Counted from the stretch's first letter, positions 1-8,895 are shown. The stretch is DNA of 64,000 bases from Bacillus_AB infantis_B (GCF_008180445.1 NZ_VTER01000004.1:124001-188000); one strand, 5' to 3'. Numbers and translations are program-made. Notes: generated by a model from the sequence alone, not told the origin.

Positions 1-514
1 AAAAGGTGTCTGCTGTATGGACAAGATAATTGCCAAACCCTTTTTTAAGCAGGATGACCGAAATATCTTCGTCAAGGAGCTGCAGAATATCCTGATCGCC
101 CGTCAGGATTGAAACCCTGGCCTCCTGCTGAAGATTTCTCGCAATCGTGCCGATGCAGTCATCGGCTTCAAACCCGGCCAGCCCGATGTTGGGAATATCC
201 AAAGCTTCTACAGCTTCTTTAACCAGATCGAACTGTGGAAGCAGTTCGATTGGAGCTTCTGAGCGGTTTGCTTTATATTCGCTGAACATTTCAGTCCTGA
301 AGGTTTTGCTGCCCATATCCCAGCAAACAGCCACATGTGTTGGCTTAAAGGATGATACGGCCGTGAAAAAATGCTTCAGGAATCCCTGGATCGCATTAGT
401 CGGAACCCCTTTTGAATTGATCATAAACTGGCCGGTGACAGCAGTTGCAAAGAACGCCCTGAATAAGAGCGCCATGCCATCAACAAGCAGCAGGGAAGGT
501 TTATTTTCATTCAT
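1..514 (-). CDS. ypcP: 5'-3' exonuclease YpcP, partial (3' end outside window)
   Basis: The minus-strand frame opens at an ATG at 514 and runs off the left edge, showing about 171 residues. The N-terminus reads LLLVDGMALLFRAFF and is followed by GFEADDCIGTIA and TGDQDILQLL, the acidic metal-binding motifs of the PIN/5'-3' exonuclease domain also found at the N-terminus of DNA polymerase I. The family's stand-alone members act on DNA or RNA-DNA flaps in repair and primer removal. An A/G-rich stretch ending in GGGG precedes the start. The missing part should hold the helix-hairpin DNA-binding region. The assignment rests on motifs and on its position next to dynA, as in B. subtilis. Confidence 0.9.
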   Translation of the reverse strand, partial: MNENKPSLLLVDGMALLFRAFFATAVTGQFMINSKGVPTNAIQGFLKHFFTAVSSFKPTHVAVCWDMGSKTFRTEMFSEYKANRSEAPIELLPQFDLVKEAVEALDIPNIGLAGFEADDCIGTIARNLQQEARVSILTGDQDILQLLDEDISVILLKKGFGNYLVHTADTF

Positions 515-603
515 ATTGTACAGCCCCTTTTCTCTTCATATTTCACTATTATAACATGGATGAAGACACGGCTTCCCTGTAAAGATTTAGGGTCCTTTAA
601 CAG

Positions 604-629
604 TAAAAAGGCCTTGTAAAGGCCTTTCT
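604..629 (-). terminator. Rho-independent terminator after the 202-aa membrane protein
   Basis: A 7-bp stem (AAAGGCC/GGCCTTT) with a 7-nt loop is followed on the minus strand by a run of T. It lies just past the stop of the gene at 643-1251. Confidence 0.75.
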
Positions 630-642
630 GTTTACAGGTCCA

Positions 643-1251
643 TCACTCTGCCTGCGGGTCTTTTTTTATGACTTCTATTCCCTTTTCTTTGAGTACATAC
701 TGCATGGCAACCCTTGCTTTGACTACATTGTTATTCAGCACCATGGAATATTTCTTTCCATCCTTAAAGGTCACAATGAATTTGTCATCAGTTGCTATTC
801 CTCCTGATAGTTTGGCTGTCTGCTCCGCAGCTGCCACTTCATCCCATGTGTATGTTTTTTCCTTCAGCGAAAAAATAGGGTCGATGGTAATGCCCTTCTG
901 GTCTGCATAATGATACCCATCTGTACTAAGCAGGATGAGCAGCACACCAATAACAGCACTGCCTGCCAATAACCCTTTCAATCCTGCTGTCATTCTCTGC
1001 CTGCTAATGAGAACAGCTGCAGTTATGCATATGGCTGCAAGCAGCAGCAGGCCGGCAATGAAAACGCCATAAGCAGCCCTCAATGGTTCAAAGAACCATT
1101 CCCCTGATGGTGAAAACAGGATTTCCTGCAGAGGTATCAGGATGAAAATCGGCACAAAACACGACGACAATATCAAGATGATCGCACATGAAACAAAGAT
1201 TTGGCTCTTTTCCGTTTTTCTCTTTTTTGTAATGGTATAGCCTGTGCTCAT
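643..1251 (-). CDS. Hypothetical membrane protein with PH-like C-terminal region
   Basis: A protein of 202 residues that I do not recognise as a named gene. About four hydrophobic segments occupy residues 18-125, followed by a soluble tail containing TYTWDEV and FKDGKKYSMVL. The tail resembles the small beta-rich bacterial PH-like domains found in many Bacillus membrane proteins. The ATG at 1251 follows AGGGGGATC at suitable spacing. It is monocistronic, with its own terminator on the minus strand. Function unknown. Confidence 0.8.
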   Translation of the reverse strand: MSTGYTITKKRKTEKSQIFVSCAIILILSSCFVPIFILIPLQEILFSPSGEWFFEPLRAAYGVFIAGLLLLAAICITAAVLISRQRMTAGLKGLLAGSAVIGVLLILLSTDGYHYADQKGITIDPIFSLKEKTYTWDEVAAAEQTAKLSGGIATDDKFIVTFKDGKKYSMVLNNNVVKARVAMQYVLKEKGIEVIKKDPQAE

Positions 1252-1311
1252 GAAAAAAGATCCCCCTAATAATATTTCAGAACCTTCTCAATTATACAAT
1301 AGAAGCAAAAG

Positions 1312-1346
1312 TAAAAAAATCCCTTTTTAAGGGATTTTCTTTTTAT
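1312..1346 (-). terminator. Terminator of the dynA-sulfurtransferase operon
   Basis: On the minus strand AAAATCCCTT pairs with AAGGGATTTT and is followed by T residues. The hairpin starts directly at the sulfurtransferase stop codon. Confidence 0.85.
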
Positions 1347-2182
1347 TTGCCAGCTGCCTGAGCGACTGGATTCTCCTCATAGGAAATCCAGTCGCTGAAG
1401 CTGCCGATATAGAGCTTTACATTTTCATAGCCTGCTTCCTTTAAAGCAATGTAATTCGGGGCGGCCGTGACGCCTGAACCGCAATAAACAATGACAGAAT
1501 CTTCCGGGCTGATGCTGCTGAATCTTTTTCTTTGTCCTTCTGCATTCCTGTATTTTCCGCCATAGAATCCGTCTGTCCATGGGTAATTGACGGCTCCGGG
1601 AATATGGCCCGCTTTTTTATCAATAGGCTCCTCTATTCCCAGATAGCGTTTTTTCTCCCGTGAATCTATTAAGGTTTTCTTGCTTTCAGCCGCGGAAACC
1701 TTTTTTGCCTCTTCTGCATCAGCCAGTATATCGGCATTCAGGCTTAAGTTATATTCACTCCTCGCAATGTGGGGAATTTCTTTTGTCACAGGCTGTCCTT
1801 CCTTCTTCCATGCTTTGAAGCCGCCATTCAGGACATAGACGTTTTCCTGGCCGGCATATTTCAGCAGCCACCATAATCTTGCAGCAAACGCCCCTTCTCC
1901 GCCGTCATAAGCAATGACAGTTGAATGATTGGAGATTCCCGCCTGTTCAAGTTTTCCCTTGAAATCATCCATATCCGGGAGGGGGTGCCTTCCGCCATGC
2001 TTTGACACTTGTCCGGAAAGGTCCTTTTCCAAGTGAAAATAAACAGCGCCCGGGATATGTTCCTCAAGATAGGCCTGTTCCCCTTTTTCCGGCTCCCCCA
2101 GACTGAACCGGCAATCACAGAACCTGACGTCTTCGCTGCCGAGCCCTTCTACCACCTCATTCAGTTCTTTCACCCATTTCAT
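1343..2182 (-). CDS. Sulfurtransferase with two rhodanese domains (3-mercaptopyruvate/thiosulfate type)
   Basis: A protein of 279 residues with two tandem rhodanese domains. The N-terminal inactive copy contains HIPGAVYFHLEKDLSG, and the C-terminal copy contains HIPGAVNYPW and the catalytic loop CGSGVTA. This CGSGVTA form is typical of 3-mercaptopyruvate sulfurtransferases, whereas thiosulfate enzymes usually have CRKGVT, so mercaptopyruvate is the more likely donor (inference). It would move sulfane sulfur to thiol acceptors or cyanide in the cytoplasm. It is the last gene of an operon with dynA. Its start overlaps the upstream Cys-rich gene by 26 nt and has a good GGGAAGGGGG ribosome-binding site inside that gene. 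Confidence 0.9.
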   Translation of the reverse strand: MKWVKELNEVVEGLGSEDVRFCDCRFSLGEPEKGEQAYLEEHIPGAVYFHLEKDLSGQVSKHGGRHPLPDMDDFKGKLEQAGISNHSTVIAYDGGEGAFAARLWWLLKYAGQENVYVLNGGFKAWKKEGQPVTKEIPHIARSEYNLSLNADILADAEEAKKVSAAESKKTLIDSREKKRYLGIEEPIDKKAGHIPGAVNYPWTDGFYGGKYRNAEGQRKRFSSISPEDSVIVYCGSGVTAAPNYIALKEAGYENVKLYIGSFSDWISYEENPVAQAAGK

Positions 2183-2366
2183 TTTCTTTTCCCCCTTCCC
2201 TTTTCTCCATCAGTTTCCTGACATTTTCCTTTGGATTCCAGCAATTGAATCTGTAATATGGCAATGTGTCAAAGCCGAGCCGCCTGCACCGGTACTCCAT
2301 TTTCCCCCCGGCCCTCTCTGCCTGGAAATGGATGCAGGTAGCACAAGCATGAAATGATTTCCCCAT
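2157..2366 (-). CDS. Small Cys-rich protein, possible zinc-binding
   Basis: About 69 residues of unknown function. A CATCIHF motif near the N-terminus and later single cysteines (YRCRRLG, FNCWNP) give four cysteines in a CxxC-x(~18)-C-x(~15)-C pattern that could bind zinc; the tail is highly charged. Two ATGs lie in tandem. The second (2366) is chosen because AGGGGGG lies 4 nt upstream, while the first is only one base away. It begins 10 nt after the nucleotidyltransferase stop and overlaps the sulfurtransferase start, so it is very probably translated from the same operon. Confidence 0.65.
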   Translation of the reverse strand: MGKSFHACATCIHFQAERAGGKMEYRCRRLGFDTLPYYRFNCWNPKENVRKLMEKREGGKENEMGERTE

Positions 2367-2375
2367 CATTCCCCC

Positions 2376-3125
2376 CTAAATATCGAGAAGTTCCCAAAGC
2401 CATTGGTTCAGCTTCCCCCTGGTATTTTCCCTATTGCCGGCCTCCCCTGCCGGAGTGTCCAGCTGGTTTGTCTGCCGGAATAAAAGGACTTCCAATTCTG
2501 CTCTTTCGCTTTCCTTTATCAGTCTGCCGCTGGCCTTCGCTTCTCCAAGGATATGATAGTGTTGCAGTACTTTGGCAAAGTCCTGTGCTTCAGGTGCACA
2601 GGCAAAGAGATCGGTCCAGGGCACAGCTTTATTTTCTTTTGACAGCATTCCTGCCAGCAGGCCGGACCTTGCAGCGTGGATCAGCTGTTTCTGCCTCCTT
2701 GGCGTCAATTCCTTGCCCGTGATTTCTTTTAAGTTCCGAACCATCAGTCCCTGATAATGCTTTGCAAGCTTAAAAGAAGAATATTCTTCACTGATGAAGT
2801 TCCGGAGGCGGCTGGCAAAATCCTGCCTGTCAATATAGACGATTGGCGAATACGCCCATTCATACAGGCTCGGATTCGATTTTTCCAGCAGGCTGAAAGC
2901 CTTTAACAAATCCCAGCCTGCCGAGTCTGCAGGCGAGGCATGGACGATTGTCTGCTGCTCAGGCTTTAATGCTAAATAGCTGCGTACCTCATTGTATTTG
3001 TAAATAAAACGAACATCGTAATCCGATTGTTCGGAAGCCGTTCCCCAGGCGCGGCTTCCTGCTTCACATGCATAATATATGGTGATGTTATGCTTCTTTT
3101 CCAGGTCCTGAAGCCACTCCTTCAC
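2376..3125 (-). CDS. Nucleotidyltransferase, YcgL/RlaP-like
   Basis: A 249-residue protein with the polymerase-beta-type nucleotidyltransferase signature GSRAWGTASEQSDYDVRF near residues 24-41, in which the DYD pair would bind the catalytic metals. The fold and length fit the YcgL/RlaP family, which has been connected with RNA repair; its exact substrate is not known to me. The start is a GTG at 3125, preceded by AAAGGGTGATCGC. It begins 4 nt after dynA stops, so the two genes are transcribed together. Confidence 0.8.
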   Translation of the reverse strand: MKEWLQDLEKKHNITIYYACEAGSRAWGTASEQSDYDVRFIYKYNEVRSYLALKPEQQTIVHASPADSAGWDLLKAFSLLEKSNPSLYEWAYSPIVYIDRQDFASRLRNFISEEYSSFKLAKHYQGLMVRNLKEITGKELTPRRQKQLIHAARSGLLAGMLSKENKAVPWTDLFACAPEAQDFAKVLQHYHILGEAKASGRLIKESERAELEVLLFRQTNQLDTPAGEAGNRENTRGKLNQWLWELLDI

Positions 3126-3129
3126 GCGA

Positions 3130-6100
3130 TCACCCTTTACTGCCAGATGTGAACTGGACGAGTGAGCGCTCCAGTTCAGTCAACTTTTCAAGAGGAATTT
3201 CATCACTCAGCGCCGCGGAAATCCCTTCAAAGTATTCTGCTGCCTGATCTGCCATTTCGGCAGTCAGCTTTCGGTATTCTTCTTCCAGAATGCCTGCATA
3301 ATAGTCTTTCAGCCTGCTGCTCCCGGAAGACAGGTAATGGTCAGCCGGTCCATCCAGCACTTTGTGCAGTTCCTCGCCCAGCTGTTTTCTGCCATCCTGT
3401 TCAAAGAATGTCTTCGGACTTTTAAAATAGCTTAAAGCCTTTTTGAACAGCACGTGCTCCAGGTCCGAAAAAGCGGATGTGAAATCAAGCCCTGAATGGC
3501 TGGAGACTTCAAATTCTGTAAACGTAATGTCTCCGCTGATTTTGCTGATGGAAGATACCAGGGAGGCCTGGGCTTCCTTTGCCAGCTTGCCGGCGAATAC
3601 CTCAAGTCTCAGCGAGGTCGCCCTCATCTCCTGGGCAAAATCAAACCCGAAAGAGCTTAGAAAGTCTGCCAGGGCATCCTGGAGTGCTTTCTTCATATTC
3701 CTTCCATCATCTTTCAGGACAGAAGGATTAAAGGCTTCTTTGATAAAATCGCCGAACCTGAAAAATACCCGCTGCTTAATGTAAAAAATGAGCTCATCCG
3801 CTTCCTGTTCAAGCCTTTTCTTCAGCACCAGGGAAGAGCCTTTTTCAAGAATATCCCGGACTCCAGCCTTCTCCCCCGCTATCTTCTCGCGTTTCATCTG
3901 CTTTGCCGACTCATCTTCCCGGGAAGAGCGGATAAAGCTCCTGAGCTGGCCGATTGCGCGTTCCCATTCATTTTCAGCCGAGTTTACGGCAATGGCGGAG
4001 AGCTCGCTGGAAATGAACGAATAAAACCGTTTCTCGAACTCTGCCAAATAAGATTTGCCGGCTGCCTTCCCCAGCTTCTCCTGCAGTCCAAGAAGACTTG
4101 AGACCGGATACAGATGCGGCCGGCGAATACCATACTGAGTCAGCTGATCTTCCACATAGCGGAGCACAGACTCCATCTCCTCCTCACTTGAGGCGAGATC
4201 CACTGCATTGACGGCAAAGAACATTTTGTCGAGTTCGAAAGACTCCTTCACCCTTCCAAGCTGGATGAGGAATTCCCTGTCAGCCCTTGAAAATGCATGA
4301 TTATAATAGGTGACAAAAAGGATGGCATCAGAATTTTTTATATAATCGAATGCAACGCCTGTATGGCGGGCATTGATGGAATCCGCTCCAGGAGTGTCGA
4401 CAAGGGTGATGCCCTGCCTCGTCAATGGGCAGTCATAAAACACCTCAATCAGCTCCACCAGACAGGATTTCTCTTCATCTGCCACAAAGGCCCCGAATTC
4501 TGCCAGACTCGCTGTCATCGTATCTCCCAGCTTGGCACGGTACTCCGGATAACCTTTCGAAAAGGCATTCAGAAATGCCAGATGGGTTTTTTCACTGCTG
4601 TTCAGATCCCCTGCTTCACTAAGCTTCCCGATTTTTCGCAGGGCATCTTCAAGATCTGATGCCTGTTCATTGAAAGCCTTAAGGGAACGATTGACATCTC
4701 CGTAAAGAACCTCGGCTGTTTTGAAATGCACAAGGCTTGTGCCATGGGCATGGTCATGATCGACAGGCCTGATCTTATTGATTGCTGCTGTAGTAGGATT
4801 TGGCGAAACCGGCAGCAGCCTTTCGCCAATCAGCGCATTTGCGAACGATGACTTGCCGGCACTGAAGGCTCCGAATAATGCAACCGTATAGTCCTTGTCC
4901 TTCAGCCGCGCTGCTTTTCTGGCCAATTCGGAAGCAGTCTTGGAAAAGCCGGGAACGCCCTTCAGATTTTCAGCTGTAAATATTAGCTTTTTGATTATGT
5001 CATCCGGGTCTGCGCTTCGCCCGGCAAATTGAAGCTCTTCTTCTTCCATCTCTGCTTTATCGTTCACCTTATCTGCAAAGTTTTCTTCTTCATCCGGCGC
5101 AACTTCGGCTGTTTCTGTGTCCGCTGTCAGCTCGATTGCGCTGGCACTGAGCTGATCAGAAGGATAGTCTTCATGGATTACATGCTCCAGCCTCATTTTT
5201 GCGGCCAGCTGTTTTTCTTTCATTTCATTCAGGCTGATCCACGCTTTTGCAAGACCTTTGATTTCCCTGTATTCCGCTTCTGATTTTTCAATGGCTTCGG
5301 AAGAGTTTTCTGCCGCCTTTTGGATCATGATATTTTTGATCTGTCCGAAATGATCCTTAGCCGTTTTTTTCACCGCTGAGGCAACATCCTCTGTATAGTT
5401 AAGCACATATTCACCTGTCAGCATGGCTCCGCTTTTCACAGTCTGTTCGATCATCTGCGCTGTAAACGGGATGGAGAAGCTTTGCACAGCCTCCAGCAGT
5501 TCAGGATCATGGAGCTCTTTTTCTTTTATGGTTCTTGAAAACACTTCCTTTATATGCCAGACCAGCTCTGACTTCACCCGATCGTGCAGATCCTGATAAA
5601 AAGCATCAAGGCGGCGGGCTGATTCCTCCCCGGTTTTCTGGCGTGAGAAAAACAGGCCGACTTTGAATCCCGGCTGACGGGATTCGAGATACTTTTCTGC
5701 AAGCTCCCTTGTCTGGTAAGGCATCAGGTAAGCATTCTTTAATACCTTTTCCAGCTCCTTTCCAAGATGTTCCTGGAAGGAATCCCTTTCTGCCTTTCTC
5801 TTATTGAGCTTATCCTCCAAAGCAGCAGCGTCCTTTTCTAAAGTCTCCCTCCGCTGTGCCGGAAGCCCTTCCAATATTCCGTTCAAACGCTGTTCTTCTG
5901 ACTCATCGAGCGCCTCCCGGAATCGGATATGCTCATCAGCGAGCCTTTTTATAGCTTCCTCTGCCGCCCGGGGAAGCAATTCCCTGCTTAAAGCCATCTT
6001 TTCATGGATGAATTGGCGCAGCTTTCCGAACTGATTATGAGGATGATTCTCTTGCTTTAGTGATGTATAAAAAATATGTTCAGGCTGAACCCCCCAGGAA

Positions 6101-6780
6101 GAAAATGACTCTCTCACACTGGCTTTGAACTTAGCCATGCTTATTTCTTCTTCACGGTGTTTGTCAATCTGATTGATGATCAGATAAATCTCTTTTCCAG
6201 CAGCGGCAAGCTCTTTTGTAAACAGAAAATTAAGCTCTGACTGGACATGATTATAATCCATCACGTAAAAAATGAGGTCGGAAAGGTGAAGGGCAGATTC
6301 TGTTGAAATTCTGTGGGCGTCATCTGCCGAATCGATTCCCGGTGTATCCATGACTGCAATATTCTCCGGAAGGCTTGTTCCCGGCTTGCTGATTTCGATC
6401 GAGTGGATCTGGCCGCCATCCCGGCAATACTGCTTTACACGCTCATAATCATATGGAGCAGGATAGAGGCGGGGATTTCCTTCTTTAAAATAGACCTTGG
6501 CATAATCCTCCCCCGCTTTAATTTTCACTAAATTGGCGCTGGTAGGGATCGGGCTTGACGGCAAGAGGTCTTCACCGATGATTTTATTGATCATGCTTGA
6601 TTTTCCGGCTGAGAAGTGGCCGCAAAAAGCAATAGTAAACTCATCCCGGCTGATTTTTCTGGCAAGCTGGCCCGCCTTTTCCGCTGTGTGGGCATCTTTC
6701 TGTTCTGCTAAATAATCATGAAGGGCAGCGGCTTTGTTGAGCATCTCTGCTGTCCGCTGTTCTGGCAATGTGAATGACAT
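3130..6780 (-). CDS. dynA: Dynamin-like GTPase DynA (tandem dynamin)
   Basis: A protein of 1216 residues containing two fused dynamin modules. The first P-loop is GHFSAGKSS at about residue 54, with DTPGID near 145. The second is GAFSAGKSS at about 634, with DTPGAD near 795. Long helical stretches follow each GTPase domain. This duplicated arrangement and length match B. subtilis DynA (YpbR), a membrane-fusing GTPase connected with membrane repair and protection against phage and pore-forming stress. It starts at ATG 6780 behind AAGGAG and heads a four-gene operon. No terminator is seen between it and the downstream nucleotidyltransferase gene. Confidence 0.95.
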   Translation of the reverse strand: MSFTLPEQRTAEMLNKAAALHDYLAEQKDAHTAEKAGQLARKISRDEFTIAFCGHFSAGKSSMINKIIGEDLLPSSPIPTSANLVKIKAGEDYAKVYFKEGNPRLYPAPYDYERVKQYCRDGGQIHSIEISKPGTSLPENIAVMDTPGIDSADDAHRISTESALHLSDLIFYVMDYNHVQSELNFLFTKELAAAGKEIYLIINQIDKHREEEISMAKFKASVRESFSSWGVQPEHIFYTSLKQENHPHNQFGKLRQFIHEKMALSRELLPRAAEEAIKRLADEHIRFREALDESEEQRLNGILEGLPAQRRETLEKDAAALEDKLNKRKAERDSFQEHLGKELEKVLKNAYLMPYQTRELAEKYLESRQPGFKVGLFFSRQKTGEESARRLDAFYQDLHDRVKSELVWHIKEVFSRTIKEKELHDPELLEAVQSFSIPFTAQMIEQTVKSGAMLTGEYVLNYTEDVASAVKKTAKDHFGQIKNIMIQKAAENSSEAIEKSEAEYREIKGLAKAWISLNEMKEKQLAAKMRLEHVIHEDYPSDQLSASAIELTADTETAEVAPDEEENFADKVNDKAEMEEEELQFAGRSADPDDIIKKLIFTAENLKGVPGFSKTASELARKAARLKDKDYTVALFGAFSAGKSSFANALIGERLLPVSPNPTTAAINKIRPVDHDHAHGTSLVHFKTAEVLYGDVNRSLKAFNEQASDLEDALRKIGKLSEAGDLNSSEKTHLAFLNAFSKGYPEYRAKLGDTMTASLAEFGAFVADEEKSCLVELIEVFYDCPLTRQGITLVDTPGADSINARHTGVAFDYIKNSDAILFVTYYNHAFSRADREFLIQLGRVKESFELDKMFFAVNAVDLASSEEEMESVLRYVEDQLTQYGIRRPHLYPVSSLLGLQEKLGKAAGKSYLAEFEKRFYSFISSELSAIAVNSAENEWERAIGQLRSFIRSSREDESAKQMKREKIAGEKAGVRDILEKGSSLVLKKRLEQEADELIFYIKQRVFFRFGDFIKEAFNPSVLKDDGRNMKKALQDALADFLSSFGFDFAQEMRATSLRLEVFAGKLAKEAQASLVSSISKISGDITFTEFEVSSHSGLDFTSAFSDLEHVLFKKALSYFKSPKTFFEQDGRKQLGEELHKVLDGPADHYLSSGSSRLKDYYAGILEEEYRKLTAEMADQAAEYFEGISAALSDEIPLEKLTELERSLVQFTSGSKG

Positions 6781-7007
6781 CCGATACTTCTCCTTGCTTT
6801 TATGAATTTACTATCATTTTAAACGATAATTCGCTCTTTTCATATATTTATAACTATGCAGCTGCAAGGCCGTGCGGAAGGAGCTTTTATAAGCTAAAGG
6901 CTTTGTTGAACATTGTTGCTGTGCTGAAATGCGTGTATAACAGAGTTTTACACGCGTGAGCCCAAAATCAACAAGGTACACTAACCCAGCCAAGCTAAAA
7001 AATATAA

Positions 7008-7037
7008 ACAAAAAACCCTTTCCTTAAAGGGAAAGGG
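7008..7037 (-). terminator. Terminator after the 31-aa membrane peptide
   Basis: A perfect 8-bp stem CCCTTTCC/GGAAAGGG with a 6-nt loop, followed on the minus strand by TTTTTTGTTT. It lies 12 bases beyond the stop of the small gene at 7049-7144. Confidence 0.85.
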
Positions 7038-7048
7038 CCTGGGATATT

Positions 7049-7144
7049 TTATTTCACTGTCTGCGGCTTAGCAACATGGCTTAAGACGTGCTTCATGACA
7101 AACGAGTATACAGCAATCACACCTATTATAAAAACAGATACCAT
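7049..7144 (-). CDS. 31-residue membrane peptide, candidate Fur-regulated
   Basis: A small minus-strand frame encodes 31 residues. Residues 2-15 (VSVFIIGVIAVYSF) form one short hydrophobic segment, followed by the polar, basic tail MKHVLSHVAKPQTVK. The ATG at 7144 has AAGGACGG upstream. The reading frame is bracketed by its own sigma-A-like promoter and a strong intrinsic terminator, which argues that it is a real transcription unit. I do not recognise the sequence. The promoter carries two Fur-like boxes, so it may be made under iron limitation (inference). Confidence 0.55.
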   Translation of the reverse strand: MVSVFIIGVIAVYSFVMKHVLSHVAKPQTVK

Positions 7145-7180
7145 ATGTAACACCGTCCTTGGTTGAATTATTTTTTCAAT

Positions 7181-7236
7181 TGAGAATAATATTCAGCCTC
7201 ATTTAGAAGTTTAGCATTAATGATAATCATTTTCAA
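7181..7236 (-). promoter_or_regulatory. Sigma-A-like promoter with two Fur-like boxes
   Basis: On the minus strand TTGAAA (7231-7236) and TAAACT (7208-7213) are separated by 17 bases. TGAAAATGATTATCA, read on the minus strand (7221-7235), matches 13 of 14 informative positions of the 7-1-7 Fur consensus TGATAATNATTATCA and overlaps the spacer. A weaker copy (7181-7195, 11 of 14) lies just past the expected start point. The upstream box also overlaps the bpsB stop codon. Confidence 0.6.
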
Positions 7237-7808
7237 CTGCTTTCTTCAGGAATTCGTTTTCTTCCAGGAAGAAAACGGTTATGCTGCAATTTTTGCCGGT
7301 ATTCAGTCAGGCCGCTGAGAGCCTGTTCTTCTGCAGGTATCCTGACCGAGAGGATGGCAAGATTGAGAATTGAAAATACGGCCAATGTCCAGTACGCCTG
7401 GAACATCAGAGGAAAAGCGAGGAATTCCAAGGTTACAATTACATAGTTCGGATGCCGGATGAACCGGTAAGGCCCCCTCATGACCACATTGGCATGTGGT
7501 ATAACCAGGATTTTTGTATTCCAGTACTTCCCCAGGGAAAGCAGCGCCCACAGCCTGCCAGCCTGCGTGATGATGATCACTGTTAAAATAGCTGGCCACA
7601 AGGATGAAAGAGTCCTGCCCCCCCACAAAACCTCAAAACTGTAAAAAAGAAAGAAAGAAGCATGAATCATGACCATTATACTGTAGTGCCCCTTGCCAAA
7701 CTCAAGGGCTCCCCGGCCTTTCATCCATTTTTCATTGCTTCTGGCTACTGCCAGTTCCCCGACCCTTTGCAGCATGATGATCAAAATAAAAACGGTGAAC
7801 AAATCCAT
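7233..7808 (-). CDS. bpsB: Isoprenylcysteine carboxyl methyltransferase-like BpsB (YpbQ)
   Basis: A 191-residue integral membrane protein of the ICMT family. The C-terminal GPYRFIRHPNYVI motif is the family's SAM-binding signature. It follows the type III polyketide synthase gene with only one base between. In B. subtilis the equivalent protein methylates the alkylpyrones and alkylresorcinols made by BpsA, giving membrane-associated phenolic lipid ethers, and the same role is expected here. Its stop codon overlaps the Fur-like promoter of the next small gene. Confidence 0.9.
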   Translation of the reverse strand: MDLFTVFILIIMLQRVGELAVARSNEKWMKGRGALEFGKGHYSIMVMIHASFFLFYSFEVLWGGRTLSSLWPAILTVIIITQAGRLWALLSLGKYWNTKILVIPHANVVMRGPYRFIRHPNYVIVTLEFLAFPLMFQAYWTLAVFSILNLAILSVRIPAEEQALSGLTEYRQKLQHNRFLPGRKRIPEESS

Positions 7809-7809
7809 A

Positions 7810-8895
7810 TCATTCCCACCTCAGCAACAGCAGTTCAGAGCTGAAGCCCGGCCCCAGTGCAGCCGCAATCCCAAGCTCGCCTGCCTTCCCTTTTTCCATG
7901 AATCTTCTCAGTACATACAAGATCGTAGCAGAAGACATATTGCCGAACTCCTTCAGCACCTGAAGGGATATATCTGTCATATGGGGAGAAAACTGCAGGC
8001 TGGTGACATAGGCATCCAGCACCTTTTTCCCGCCGGGATGAGCGACAAAATGTTCTATTTCGTCCAGCCTGGTGTCCATCCTTTTCAGAAAGCTTTCTAC
8101 ATTGGGCTTGAGCCAGTTTTCAATGATGGAGGGAATATCCTTGGAAAACACTACAAAGAGACCCTCGTTCCTCACATCCCACCCCATTACGTCAAGAGAA
8201 TCTGGCATGGTTGTCGAAGCTGTGCCAATTATCCTTGGAATGGCGTGAGAACGCTCCATATTAACCAATTCCGCATGATCACCGGCCATTAAGACACATG
8301 CAGCACCGTCCGCAAATAAAGATGTGCCGATCAGATTGCTTTTGCTCCGATCATTTTTCTGGAAGGTCAGGCTGCAAAGCTCGACTGCCAGGACAATCAC
8401 TTTCGCCTTTGGATAAGCAAGGCAGTACTCATAAGCCCTTGATAACCCTGACGCTCCTCCGGCACAGCCGAGCCCCCATAAAGGGATCCTTTTTATATGC
8501 TGTGAAAAAGGCAGGACGTTCATGATTCTTGCGTCCAGGCTTGGAGTGGCAATTCCGCTGCTTGTCACCATGAATATGGCATCAATCTCCGAATAATCTA
8601 TTTTTCGTCCCAGAAACTGTCTGTTATGGAGGCAATTCCGTATGGCCTCTGACCCAAGCTCTACCGCACACTCAATAAAAGCCTCATTCTTTTCTTCAAA
8701 AGAATGTTCACGCCTGTACCAGTCCATTCCTTTGGCAAAATGCCTCTTATGTATCTGGCCATTATGGAAGGCTTTTAAAAGCCTTTCAACATCCTTGAAG
8801 GACTCCGAAAACAAGTCCCTTGCAAACTCCATTACTTGTCCCTGCTCCAGCCTGTGGGCAGGAATGGCTTCAGCAGCCGAGATGATAGCTGGCAT
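7810..8895 (-). CDS. bpsA: Type III polyketide synthase BpsA (chalcone synthase-like)
   Basis: A 361-residue homodimer-type ketosynthase of the chalcone/stilbene synthase family. The catalytic triad is visible: Cys in LWGLGCAGG (about residue 144), His in HFVAHPGGKK, and Asn in FGNMSSAT. The B. subtilis relative condenses long-chain acyl-CoA with malonyl-CoA to alkylpyrones and alkylresorcinols. It lies directly upstream of bpsB, making a two-gene lipid pathway. An oppositely read stretch follows, then a terminator belonging to another short gene. Confidence 0.93.
   Translation of the reverse strand: MPAIISAAEAIPAHRLEQGQVMEFARDLFSESFKDVERLLKAFHNGQIHKRHFAKGMDWYRREHSFEEKNEAFIECAVELGSEAIRNCLHNRQFLGRKIDYSEIDAIFMVTSSGIATPSLDARIMNVLPFSQHIKRIPLWGLGCAGGASGLSRAYEYCLAYPKAKVIVLAVELCSLTFQKNDRSKSNLIGTSLFADGAACVLMAGDHAELVNMERSHAIPRIIGTASTTMPDSLDVMGWDVRNEGLFVVFSKDIPSIIENWLKPNVESFLKRMDTRLDEIEHFVAHPGGKKVLDAYVTSLQFSPHMTDISLQVLKEFGNMSSATILYVLRRFMEKGKAGELGIAAALGPGFSSELLLLRWE

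Noticed and set aside
2009..2221. Plus-strand frame antisense to the sulfurtransferase start
   Set aside because: It is a shadow of the two real minus-strand genes and lacks a start signal.
6814..7011. Minus-strand 65-codon frame upstream of dynA
   Set aside because: It overlaps the terminator of the small peptide gene, lacks a ribosome-binding site, and has no coding look; the region is better read as the dynA promoter area.
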